Shown piece by piece: positions 24,240-35,891 of a stretch of DNA of 64,000 nt. This stretch comes from Quillaja saponaria. Lineage: Eukaryota; Streptophyta; Magnoliopsida; Fabales; Quillajaceae. The stretch lies in contig CM055605.1 of the NCBI GenBank assembly GCA_029379385.1, forward strand, positions 6,731,001 through 6,795,000, read 5' to 3'. Positions within the stretch are counted from its first letter, which is position 1, and each line of letters begins with the position of its first letter. The position numbers and the translations under genes were made by a program. The notes beneath the pieces were generated by a model that was given only the letters and a program-made list of their open reading frames with translations, searched no databases and had not been told where the DNA came from.

Positions 24240-27120
24240 ACAACTTTTTAATTTTAAATAAAAATAAAAATAAAAGCTCGCACACTTTGATGATTAGCTT
24301 TTTCTAATTATTATTATTATTTTTTTGATAGTTATCACAATCTTTTTTCCATTTTTTTGTTTTCCAAAACAAAAAAATGATAATTTGGTGAAATTAATAT
24401 GAATAAATTAAAATTAAATTGTATGATTTACTGTTCAAATCTTATGATTTAATGTAATATATATTTTATTAGATCAAAATTTAAATTTCATTCTCGTTAG
24501 AATTTCTTAGATGAGACATTTTAAAAATTTTAAATAAAATTTCTAAATTATATTTTCTATAGTGATATTTTGAAAGTAAATTCATAATTTGTTAATTTAA
24601 AAATAATTGGGTGGATATTTTTTAAAATTTATTTTCTCAAGATAAAAATTACTTATTTAAAATCAAGTTCATTTTTCAAGTTGTAAAATTTTATCAAATG
24701 ATTCTTTATATGTTCAGATATTTGATTTGAAAAATTTAAACCAAATCTTATACATTTTGATTTTCAAAATCAGAAATTTGATTTAGTAGTTATACTTAGA
24801 TATTTATCAGTTTTCATATTTATTTCTTAATTAAATTATTAATAATCTTAGAAAAAATTTGAAAAAGGAAAATATAACAAAAAGAAGATAATTTGATACT
24901 GATTTTGTTTTCATCTAAAATCTATATGAAGCAGAATTTTTTTGAAATGAAATAAAAACATAAAATGTTTAAACAAAATGAAAAGATCTGGACAAAATTG
25001 ATGAATCGGGAGAAATCCTAGTGAATGGAAAGACAAAAATAAAAGATGAATTGGGAGGGTTAATATTCTTATCATTTTTTTAAATCCGAGATATTAATCT
25101 TCAAAAAGAATAGGTAAAATCATTTTTCAAGTTATGATGAACTAATATAGAGGATTTATTAATACTATTTATTTTTAATTTTTTCAATACATACAATAAA
25201 TTGAACAGAAACCCAATTCTAAAATCATTCTCGTGGGGTGAACTTTTTTAAGTTCAAATTTAATTTTTTACTAGTTGAATTAATTAATTGACAATGAGAT
25301 AATTTTTTATTCAAATAACATTTGATTGGCAAATTATATGAAGACTTGACTTCACTTTGACATCATCTATGACATCACTTTTCTTTTCTTTTTTGTACGA
25401 GAAAATGTAGAAGCTTCAGAAAAAAAAAAAAAGAAGCAAAAAGCATATACATTTCAATCCAACCACGTCATGAGGGTGAGAATTGTTTTTTGTTTGCTTA
25501 ATATACATGCAGCTAAAGTAACTCTTTTGATTCAGGAAGAGAGAAAGATTTGTGTTTATCTCTTTGTAACAAATTTCCACTTGTTTCAACAAATTTAGTG
25601 TATATATATATATATATTACTTTATTCAAAATTAATACAGGTTTAATTTACTAGAAAGTCAGTATAAAGTGAACATAATTATTGTTATTGATCAAATCAT
25701 GATTGGTTGAAAGTTAAAAAATATCTTACCCGATTTGAATGAGATGTATTTTATTTTTGTTTTATATATATAACTTTAACATAGTTTCAACTGTTGTCTA
25801 TAAATTAATTCAAACTTAATATATTATAATTTAATTTAAATGAAATACAATTCATAAATTGTTTATCTTAAATGAGATTAATTTTGTTTTTGTTTATATA
25901 GCTTTAACATAATTTTATGTTTGTTCACGAATTAATTCAAATATAAAATATTATGATTTGGTCTGAATTACATACTATTCATGAATTGTATAAAAAAAGA
26001 ACAACTAGTAGGCTTTAGAAAATTGGAAGGAGAGCTGAGCTGGGGGCCGGAGACCTACTTTGGGTGTGATACCACTACGTTGAAATGGTAGATGTGCCAC
26101 TCCACTCTATAGCTGGTCCAGAAGTGTCTAAACCTTGTGGTTTGGGCCAAAAGGTGCATGCATAGGGAGAGTGTCCAAATCTTAGATGTACCAACACAAA
26201 AGTGTGACTATAACTGCCTTTTGGAGCTTAAGATGAGATTGTTTGACACACTTGGATGCCTATATGTGAACTCCTAACGTTGATCATTATTTAAACCCAA
26301 AAAAAAAAATTATGTTAAGAGGCCGATGAGAGGTCTTATCTCAATTAGTTAAGACAGAAGTGCTAAGACAACAGGATTTCAGGTAATTATTATTGTAAGC
26401 GATTTGTTAATTATAAGCACACCATAAATATAAAATAAACGAGAAATTATTGTGAGTTGTTAAGTGATGGGTTGGTGATACAAAGAGTTTAAATTAAATA
26501 TTCTCTAATGTGCTAGGTCCTTATTTCGATTTCCTTACTCAGTTCTTGATGTATGAAAAGAAGAGTAAATTAACATTCTTGGAAATTTTTAGATAATGAA
26601 GTTTTAATTAAAGGAAGTTAACAACTTCTATAAAATTGGAAGGCTGGAGTTAATTAAAGGATTTAAAGTTGTTGGCTATCACCTACTTTAATATATTCTA
26701 AAGCAATTTATGAGTACTTGAATATGTTGATACAAGTTTTGACAATGAAAAACTTTACAAGCACAAGTCTATTAAACTTGTTAGTGTAGAGAATGCACAT
26801 ATCTTCCTTATATCTTATGCTTAAATTTTAATTAATTTTTTACGATAAACGACATGTAAGAGATTATAACTCATTCTTAGGGCCTCACCTAATAACTTAA
26901 GTTTTTAGGTGAAATGGTTATTTGAGAATAAATCAAAGACATATGCATGTTGCATATATAATAGGCTTATTTAGAACAAACATAATCTCTGAGTTAATAC
27001 CAAGAGGATAAAAGAAATAAATTACAGACACAAAATAAATGAGATTTTCAATTTCAATAGATATTTAAGCAAGTATAAAACAGGAAAAAGATTCTGAGTA
27101 GTTTTTCTTTAATCAACGTC
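24240..27120. other. Gene-poor AT-rich region
   Basis: No convincing coding region. It contains a tandem duplication at 25722-25989, a TA-microsatellite near 25599-25617 and a GC-richer island near 26020-26290 with no recognised content. Near 26328-26375 there is a degenerate tRNA-like stretch (TCTCAATTAGTTAAGAC) that may be a SINE remnant. Confidence 0.5.
25722..25989. repeat. Diverged tandem duplication, about 140 bp per unit
   Basis: Unit 1 (about 25722-25864) and unit 2 (about 25865-25989) share GA(A)TGAGAT, a TTTTGTTT-rich segment, TATA-ACTTTAACATA, AATTAATTCAAA, TATTATAATTTAAT-like and ATTCATAAATTG blocks in the same order. Divergence is considerable, so the duplication is old. Confidence 0.6.
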
Positions 27121-27261
27121 TTAGAAGTTGTTCAGCAGAATTTGCCTCTTCATTTGTATCTCTTGACAGACCAGTTTAGTGATGCATGAGAGGAACCATT
27201 TGTCAATAAGACCAAAATCATTATCTTCCTCAGCAATTGTATACAAAATCTTCGTCAATTT
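27121..27261 (-). pseudogene. Small exon related to the 27887-28096 open frame
   Basis: On the minus strand a 47-codon open stretch starts just after an acceptor-like TTCAG and reads KLTKILYTIAEEDNDF..., ending QILLNNF and a stop. It aligns along its length with the C-terminal part of the frame at 27887-28096 (RLMKILDIIVEEENDF... to QVLLNN). The two are diverged duplicates. No start codon or upstream exon was identified, so it may be a fragment. Confidence 0.4.
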
Positions 27262-27514
27262 CTGAAGTGATTACTATAAATGTGGGACTGCATGCACTTA
27301 CTGTTTTTGTCACTTGTCAAGCCAAAAGCATATACCTGTCTTTTATGTGCCATAAAGGATATGACCATGTGACTCGGGCAGAACCAGCTTGTGAGTTGTG
27401 ATAAGCATACCCATTTTTTAAGCAACGCAAAATTCCATGACTGCCCACAAATACCTAAGATTAGCAGTAAACAAAGTGCAGCATATATAACATTTTTCTT
27501 TCCCTACTAATCTT

Positions 27515-27618
27515 AAAATTTTGGATAATTTTTCGGTTTGTGCATGTCATCCTTGCATAACGGTCATGTTAATCTTTTCTGTATCATTTCAATTTTATTC
27601 GATGTCCTTGAAAAGGAC
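27515..27618 (-). pseudogene. U6 snRNA-like sequence, probably a pseudogene
   Basis: The minus strand begins GTCC with a 5' stem-loop (GTCCTTTTCAAGGACATCG) and continues through AAAATTGAAATGATACAGA, AAGATTAACATGACCG, AAGGATGACATGCA and a T-rich 3' end. This follows the whole of U6 snRNA in order. Several normally invariant positions differ, including in the ACAGAGA/AGC region, where it reads ACAGAAAAGATTAACATG. A TATAAA lies upstream at about the right distance, but I see no upstream sequence element (TCCCACATCG) where a plant U6 promoter would have one. I call it a decayed retro- or duplicate copy. Confidence 0.7.
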
Positions 27619-27886
27619 GAAAAGCAAAGTAGCATTACATTTAAGTTTATAAATTCTCAACATAAACTCAATGAAGTTTCTGAAAGAAAATAACATAAAA
27701 GAATGCAGAAGACAAGGAAATAAACAACATATATAATTGACTGAACTTGGTCCTGTTGCTCCTTCCCCAGCCTATTTCTTATTTGATCCTGATCTAGCAA
27801 CTGAACCATGGCTTCAAGAAATCATGCGTGGCTCTTTTTATTTTTCTGAGTACAGAGGGAAAAAAATGACAGTTCTGTCAATCAAC

Positions 27887-28096
27887 TCAGTTGTTCAACA
27901 AAACTTGCCTATTCTTTTGTCTTGATAGACCCAATGAGGATGAGGTACAACTAGTTGAAGTGAAGCGTTTGTCAAAATCATTCTCTTCCTCAACAATTAT
28001 ATCCAAAATTTTCATCAACCGGCCACGCTTGGCCACTGATATGAATCTTGGTGGAGCAACTTCTGTGATCAGTCTAGCAACTTGTAATTTGGCCAT
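27887..28096 (-). CDS. Small hypothetical protein, 69 aa
   Basis: An ATG-to-stop frame gives MAKLQVARLITEVAPPRFIS, then a basic patch (KRGRLMK), an acidic cluster (DIIVEEENDFD) and a Ser/Thr-rich tail. I do not recognise the family. Support for coding comes from a second, diverged but still open copy of its C-terminal part at 27121-27261 on the same strand. No signal peptide or membrane helix is visible. It may be a complete small gene, one exon of a larger gene, or a transposon-borne fragment. Confidence 0.3.
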   Translation of the reverse strand: MAKLQVARLITEVAPPRFISVAKRGRLMKILDIIVEEENDFDKRFTSTSCTSSSLGLSRQKNRQVLLNN

Positions 28097-28099
28097 TTC

Positions 28100-29255
28100 A
28101 AGAAATTTGAAGTGGGGATGAAAGGAAATGAAAGCAGAGAATTAGTACTTTCTCTCTTCCTCCATATCCCTGACTACGTTCTATTAAAATAATCAAACAG
28201 ATTTGGAAAGTAATGAAATTTCATAACTTTCACTTAAGAGAAGCCCATAGCTTGAGCATTTCCACATCCACAGAAGACACACATTGATATAACAAAAGTA
28301 AGCCTGAACTGAAGGTTCATTTGTTCACAACTACAGGGGAAGCAAGGCATCTGCAAACAATAAATAATCCAATCCAGAAGGTAGGTTTCTGAAAGAAGGA
28401 AATACCATCATTGCCAGAAATAGCATGGTTTCTACATGTAAGACAAAAAGTATGTTGCATCTTCCAATCCCAATCTTGTAAAGCATATAATTAATTTTAT
28501 AAATACAGAGTTTCATGTGGAGGTTGTGGCAGAAAGGGTGTCCAAATTTGGATCAGGCTGTTGTAGCTTTCACAGGTCGGTTACTTGTGGGGCTCCATAC
28601 TTTTGCAAGTTACTGTCAATTTTCAAATGCCATTAGCATATACATCTATACTTTCCATTCCCATTTAATTTGGATAGTAGAGCTTGAAAACCAACACAAA
28701 AATCCATTACTACGTACCCACAAACTGCAATCTAGCTGTGATTAGAACAAGATTATGTTTGGGTTGTGACCCATTTAAGTCTATGTATACTCATGATAAA
28801 CTTCTTTAAATAGTCCAAAATTAGCTAGTGTAATTAAGTGACAAATACATTTAGTTTCAGAGTAGAAAATGCACATACCTTTCTTCTTATACCTTCTGAT
28901 CATTTAATTATAAAGACTTTGAACCATGTTAAAAAATTATTTCACCTAAATTTTAAGCTACTAGGTAAGACTCTATAAACGATTTTTGATCTCTTACACT
29001 ATCTGTATTGGAAATGAGGTGGGAGTGTGTGGTATATAAACCTAAAAGTAACCGATTACTAAGTAATTTGGGCAAGATATTTTAGGCCAAATTATTTTGA
29101 TTCAATGGAACTACTTAGGACGGCAGAAACTAGAAAAATAATAATTTGGTGGCAGCTTCGGAGGGTGGTGACAACATGTCGCAATGATGCTATGTAATGG
29201 CCATTAGATTGGAGGCGAGATGATAACCATAGTCTTGTCTCTTTCATATTTTGAG
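28100..29255. other. Intergenic stretch, nothing recognised
   Basis: Only short chance frames are seen on both strands; no known protein, RNA or repeat was recognised. Confidence 0.45.
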
Positions 29256-29487
29256 GGTGTTTGAATTGTTCAAAGGTTATGATTTAGGACACGGTGGAGA
29301 GATAAAAAAAATAAAAAAAATACCAGAATAAAAGAAAAAAATATGGTAGGGCAGTGGCCTAAGACACGCAGTCTGAGACTCCTGGAACACTCTCTGCGGT
29401 GCCAAATGACACACGTCCGCAACCCTATCTGCCCAGGACACGGATGTGTGTTCCCAACCGCAAACCACAAATCCAAACGGACCATGA
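29256..29487. mobile_element. Candidate MITE, about 230 bp
   Basis: The left end reads GGGTGTTTGAATTGTTCAAA. The reverse complement of the right end reads TGGTCCGTTTGGATTTGTGG. Both resemble the (C/G)GTTTGGAT-type ends common in plant hAT-like MITEs. The interior is GC-richer than its surroundings. The inverted repeat is imperfect and no target-site duplication was seen, so this is tentative. Confidence 0.25.
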
Positions 29488-29489
29488 AT

Positions 29490-31300
29490 GTGTGTGATAT
29501 AAACTACAAATAACTAATTGGATTAACTAATTTAAAACAAGTGATTTTGATATGTAGCTCAATTAACCAACAAATAAGTTGGGTTAGATGTTTCAGTACT
29601 ATTTGTAAATATTGTCGTGAAATATGAATTTATGAAGTAATCAATCATCATCTAACAGAATTTAATTTAATGCAAAAAGTGGATGGCTAAAAAAATTGAT
29701 ACGGAGGGTACCAGATTTAAATTATAGAGCGTGGTTGTAAAATTTAACGGCGTTCCAAAGCCCACTTCACCATCAGCTGCCATTGTCCAATAAAAGTATT
29801 TGTTGTTTCTTTTCCTCTTCAGTAAAAATTGGCTTCATGTGCTTAAACTTTATGGTCGTTTCTCATTACAAATATAACTAGCTTGTTAGCCATGGCAGTG
29901 CAAATTTCATTGCTTTGTAAGTTTTTACTTTGAAGCACCATTACTTTTAATTTATGTTTCATAAACTTGTAATACAAACACAATATGATATGATATTTTC
30001 AAAAAATAAAATAAAAAGTAATTAATAGAATAAAATTCAATTTCCTTTTTTGTATTTATGGTTGTGTGTCAGTGTAATGTCCTTATATCTTTTGAAGTTT
30101 CTTTTTTATCGCCAAACAAAAATTACAATTTGACGTTTCCTACATTAACTTCTAAAACAACTAATTAGAACTCAACAAAGATTTTATCAATGTCCCTACA
30201 ATTTCATCATCTCATAGGAGAGCATATCTTAGATGATTATATTAAATTTTAAGAATAAATTTTGATCTCTTACAAGTTCAATCATTTGATTATAAATTTT
30301 TTAGATAACAATAATTAAAAAAAAAAGTGTTCAAGTTCACTAACAAATCTTAGTTTAAAATTGTTAGAATCTCATTCTTGAAAACAAATCAAATGATGAT
30401 AACAGAAGAGACTCGTTTATTTGTAAGGAGTGTGAAGTACTATAGCATTAACAATATGAGAGTTATCACATTGATAGAAATACAATCAGAACATGATGAA
30501 AGATAAAAGGTCTTCCATTAGCAAATGAGCTTTATAGTTTGTTAAGTTATTGGCACATGAATTAAATTCATCGTAAATGTGGTTAATCTTCTTCTCGAGA
30601 ATGAGGGCTAATAACTATTTATAATTATTAATAAGAGTTCTATAAGGATGCAATGAAGTATCATTACTATCACAGAAAAAAAGAGAAAATCATAACACCA
30701 TCCACTCCAATCTCTCTGCAAGTGTGATTGAATCTATCCCAAGTTTTCTAAAGAAAACAAAAATTTAATTTTCTAACTCATCTCTAATTGAGCTAACGGC
30801 ATCAATAATTCATGAGTTATTTAAAGCTGAACCATTAAAATTAAGTTTTAAACCAACTAGTTGGTTTAAACCAACTAGTGAGAAAAGCATGAGGCTACAC
30901 AATGAGGTAGTTTAATCTTATGATTTTTTTAACGGTATTTTTAAGATACTTGTTAAGATAATAAATATAAAAATTTTGTATTATTTCTTATAATGATTAG
31001 TTATAATTTCAGTATTGTATAATGAATAATAATTATTTTTAAAATATTTTAAATTTTAGAGACTATATTTGTTGTATCTTATTAAATATTTTTTTAATAT
31101 TTGTTAGAAATTTTTTTAATCTTAATCAGTTGGAAGAAATATAATTGAAAAACAAGTTATTATGCGCGAGTCAAATACTCTGTAAACCGAAAACAAAACA
31201 AAAAACAGAGAGAGAATTCCAAGAAACTTGAAATTTAATGCGAGGTGAAGTTTAAGCAATTAAGAAGAAACCAGTCAAAAAAATTGTCTGAAGTAAAAAA
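29490..31300. other. AT-rich intergenic stretch
   Basis: No gene seen. The notable item is a perfect 24-bp palindrome at 30847-30870. The rest is ordinary AT-rich sequence. Confidence 0.5.
30847..30870. repeat. Perfect 24-bp palindrome centred on ACTAGT
   Basis: The left half reads TTTAAACCAACT and the right half is its exact reverse complement. A further half copy, CCAACTAGT, follows at once. It could form a short cruciform or be a paired protein-binding site; nothing nearby indicates which. Confidence 0.8.
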
Positions 31301-31309
31301 AGAAGGGCA

Positions 31310-31500
31310 GCATGTTTATGATCAAGGATCTTTAACCAAATCTCCTTGATCCAATCACACTCCCCAAAAATATGCAAGAGGGCCTCATCCTTTAAAGAAC
31401 ATAATGGAAAACAAGATGTGGGATCACTTGGTTAAAAACAAAGCCAAAGGAAATGGTTTAGACGAGGATGACCTTGAATTTTTCAAACAATTTTCCTTGG
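31310..31500 (-). mobile_element. Non-LTR retrotransposon relic, reverse-transcriptase zinc-binding (zf-RVT-like) region
   Basis: With one stop, the minus strand translates as NHFLWLCF, stop, PSDPTSCFPLCSLKDE followed by ALLHIFGECDWIKEIWLKIL. The C-x2-C ... H-x3-(E)C-W pattern and context match the zinc-binding segment downstream of plant LINE reverse transcriptases (compare the usual CPLCxxxxETxxHLFxxCxxAxxVW). Only this fragment remains. Confidence 0.55.
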
Positions 31501-31509
31501 AGAAAAAGG

Positions 31510-33090
31510 TTTCTTTATAAGCATAGGATTTGATATCACAAGTAGCGATGAGCGAATCTACTGATAAGGCTTGGTTTAATAATATTTTTTGAAGAGTTTT
31601 TATATATATAAAGAGTATAAATTAATTATTTTATGGTTGATGAAAAGAAAAGTGAGATGTTTTTAATACAAATTTTTAATAGTCATGAGTGTTTTTAAAA
31701 CTATCTCAATAAATATTTTTTAAAACTGTTTTCTGCTTTCAAAATTTTGAAAGACTAATATAATCTAAACTTTTAATGAAAGTTTATATTTATCATTTTA
31801 TTAATTAATGTAATAGATTAATTATCTCTCTTTTTATTATTAATATCTATTATAATCAATTTAAATATTTGGGATAGCTTTACAATGAATTTGTCAAATA
31901 TTGATTTGTAACTTTTATTTATTGGGAACAACTTTTGTATTATTTTATTAAACACTATTACTTTAACTTTTTAAAAGTAGTTTTAAGTGAGCCATAAGAG
32001 AACAACACCTCTCAAAAAGTTAAAACATTATGAAATCAAGTCTAAGTGATTGTGGTCAATTGATCCTACTCACTTTATAAAAATACTCCTAATATATATT
32101 ATTAATAATAAATTTGATCCCACAAAGATATTAACTTTTCATTCTTGCCCACACTGAAATCTTGATAAAACAATTTACCCTTACAAATTTAGATAAAATT
32201 ATATAATTATATAATTAATATTTCATTTACATTTAAACTTTTTGTTTATGAATATAATTTATTTTCTTTTAATAGTTTATCAATTAGTAATTAATGAAAC
32301 TTGATCAATAATTTCTTATATCCCACAAGTTTTTCAAATATAATATAACAATATAAGTTGATGAAAAAAAAAAAAAAAACGTATTTATCATGCATTTTGT
32401 CATGAATTATTTTTACTTGATCATTGTATATATGGACACATAAAAATTTTATTATATTAGGAAAACTATGGATGCAAAGGAAATTTTTTGTCGATATACT
32501 TAACTTTTATCTTATATTTATATCATAATTAAAAAAATATTTAGTTTTACAATATGGGTCTTTCAATTTTTTTTTTTTGTTTACATATGACTTTTATAAT
32601 AGAGTTACTATGTATAATTTATGAGAGGATTAAAATTATGTAAAGTGTTTATTACATAATATAGTCTCAAATTTAATAAAAAAATAAAAAAATTATTTAA
32701 AAAATATATATTATTGATAAAAATTAGTTCATTTAAAAAAATATTTATTATTATATTATATATAACTGAAATATTATTATTTTTTATAAAATAAAATATT
32801 ATTTTGATTCGATTGACATAAATTTCTGGAAACGATATTGAAAACGCCATGAGAGCAAAGGCGTGCGCAGAGCTTGTTCATCACTTGACATTAATTAAGT
32901 CCAGACAAAACGTATTATACATTTCTTACTTTTACATAAATGAAAAGAAAAGATAGTCGCTAGTCAAGATTTGGCTGCTTGTCGGTGCATGAACAGTTTT
33001 TCTGCGTTCCGAGAAAGGCTGCTTGTCGTTGTAGCCTCAAAAGTCTTTCAAGTCGTCCTAAAGATTGTATAATAAGAGCAAACACCAAAC
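31510..33090. other. Very AT-rich intergenic stretch
   Basis: No gene seen. It contains A-tracts and T-tracts near 32363-32380 and 32567-32579 and long alternating A/T runs. The 80-codon frame at 32608-32850 (-) is made almost only of Ile, Asn, Phe and Leu codons, as expected for AT-rich DNA. Confidence 0.55.
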
Positions 33091-33100
33091 AAAAATTTGA

Positions 33101-33117
33101 TGACGGAAGCAGTGACG
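33101..33117 (+). promoter_or_regulatory. as-1/ocs-type element upstream of the tau GST
   Basis: TGACG at 33101 and TGACG at 33113 are separated by exactly seven bases, the spacing of the classic as-1 element bound by TGA-class bZIP factors. It lies about 175 bp upstream of the TATA box and 258 bp upstream of the start codon. Tau-class GST promoters commonly carry such elements and respond through them to salicylate, auxin analogues and xenobiotics. Binding here is inferred. Confidence 0.7.
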
Positions 33118-33291
33118 TTTTGGGGTAAACGACTCGTTGAGTCTATTATCGAATATGCCTAGAAGGTAGCACAAACGGAAGGTAATGTGTGAATAGAGAA
33201 AAAAAAAAAAGACCAAAACCTGCAATATTCCTTTTAGGGAAGAAATCTTCATTTTCTTTTCCACTGCATCGACCAACCCCTGAAAGATCTC

Positions 33292-33298
33292 TATAAAT
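33292..33298 (+). promoter_or_regulatory. TATA box of the tau GST gene
   Basis: TATAAAT occurs 77 bp upstream of the ATG at 33375, a normal distance for a plant promoter with a short leader of about 45-50 nt. Confidence 0.6.
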
Positions 33299-33338
33299 TC
33301 CCAAGACCTAGCATAACCATATTGTAACCTTTCTCTGA

Positions 33339-34230
<892 letters not shown>

Positions 34231-34449
34231 ATTGTTAGTATTGGATGGTTGTCTGTTTCTTTCTTTCTTTTTGATTCACTATCAAATAAATTGTACTCGA
34301 GTAGCGAGCTGGAACTTCATTGTTCTGGCTTAGAACTTTTTCATAGAGAGCATTGTGTTTATTTCTGCTTGTGTTTTGGTTTGGCATTCTTAATTATGAA
34401 CTATTTATGTGTATTGCAAACCTTTTGTCTTTCATGTTAGCTGGGAAGG

Positions 34450-35891
34450 TAGTGTTTATTCTTAGCCCTGTGTATTATGCAGTTCTTTATATGCCCAAGC
34501 TATCAGCTGAATTACCTCAGTTATCTCAAAAACTCTTAAATACATGACATGATAGTGAGAATGCAAAAGTACTTTTCAGATCTTAGTTTCTATAATAATA
34601 AGAAGATTTTTCTAACTACCATGCTAAAGATATATGTTAAGATTCGTAGAAAGTTTGCACCATTTAAAACATCCCTTTTATCAAACAACCAGTTACACTT
34701 TTTCTGTCTCTTAATGACTTTATGGACCAATCAAATATAATTTTCCTTATAAACCGTTGGTTTGACAATTTATTCAAGTCCAACACGTCTCAAGCTTCAA
34801 ACTATCATGATTGAAGAAAAGAAAAATCTATATTTTATTTTTTCGGGAAAAAAAGTGAGAAAATATTTAATTTCTTTTAAAAATATTTTAAAATAAAACT
34901 TAATTACTGTGTTATTGCTTTAAAATTATTTCAATTTTTCAAAAAAATTTCAATCAATTTCGTTTTTATAATTAATCATATTTTATATTATGTATAAATA
35001 AAGTAAATCGTATATATTTACAATAAATGACTAATTTTTTTTAAAATTACAAAATAAATTAAACATATCATCATCTTTATATAAATGGATTATTTATTTT
35101 ATTTTACATAAAATATGAACTTGGAGATTTTTAAATCTTCAGATAAAATTGATATTAAATTTTTCATGACTAAATTTAAAATTAAGATTATAACAAATTA
35201 ATAATTTTAATTTTAAAAATAAAAAACTAAACAAATGAAAAATTAATACAATGAGCGTGTTACACGAGATATGCAACATGTTATTATGATGCTTGCCAAC
35301 TTATATGACTAACTATTAATTTAACTTTTTCACCTGCACAGTCTTTTAAATTGAGAAAGTAGAAGTTGTTATAATTTATGACCAAAACAAGTTGAGCATA
35401 ATACTTAAGAATACTGCCACATTGTGCCATTGGGATCAAACATGAGACTCTGTTACAGAAAAGTGAGGTTTATTATACTCGAATAATCATACATCTGCAA
35501 AGATGATCAATTAGTATTGATTGCTTGCAGTGTCAGGTTCCCCAGACAAATTTGGGAAATAAACTTAACTAAGCTGTAAGACACAAAAGATGCTGTTATG
35601 AGATTGAATGTGGTTAAACAGTAGGTTCTCTTGTTTCTGAAGCTGACTGTGACATGATTCTGAACTCAAACCACTTGATCATGCAATTGAGACAGAGACG
35701 AGTCGAAGTTCAAAATGTCGGCTCTCTGTTATATGCTGGAGCCTCTGTCTTCTAACAAATAACAATCTGCACAGAAGCATGCCAGGCAAAGTTAATTTCT
35801 TTACCATTCAATGTTTGATAAATGGAGATAGCTAGCCTTATGTCAATAACAAAATGATAACCAATGACACTCAAATTTCAGCTTTCTAACC
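34450..35891. other. Intergenic stretch between GST and LRR-kinase genes
   Basis: Nothing recognised. The two genes converge here, so their 3' untranslated regions occupy the ends. 34740-35260 is very AT-rich. Confidence 0.5.

Noticed and set aside
26328..26375. A tRNA gene suggested by TCTCAATTAGTTAAGAC
   Set aside because: No acceptor stem, anticodon arm or intact T-loop (GGTTCRANNCC) could be formed; at most a degenerate SINE.
27737..27925. A plus-strand protein beginning MTELGPVAPSPAYF
   Set aside because: Short, no family recognised, and it overlaps the minus-strand frame supported by a duplicate copy.
32608..32850. An 80-aa Ile/Asn-rich minus-strand protein
   Set aside because: Codon content is exactly what very AT-rich noncoding DNA gives.
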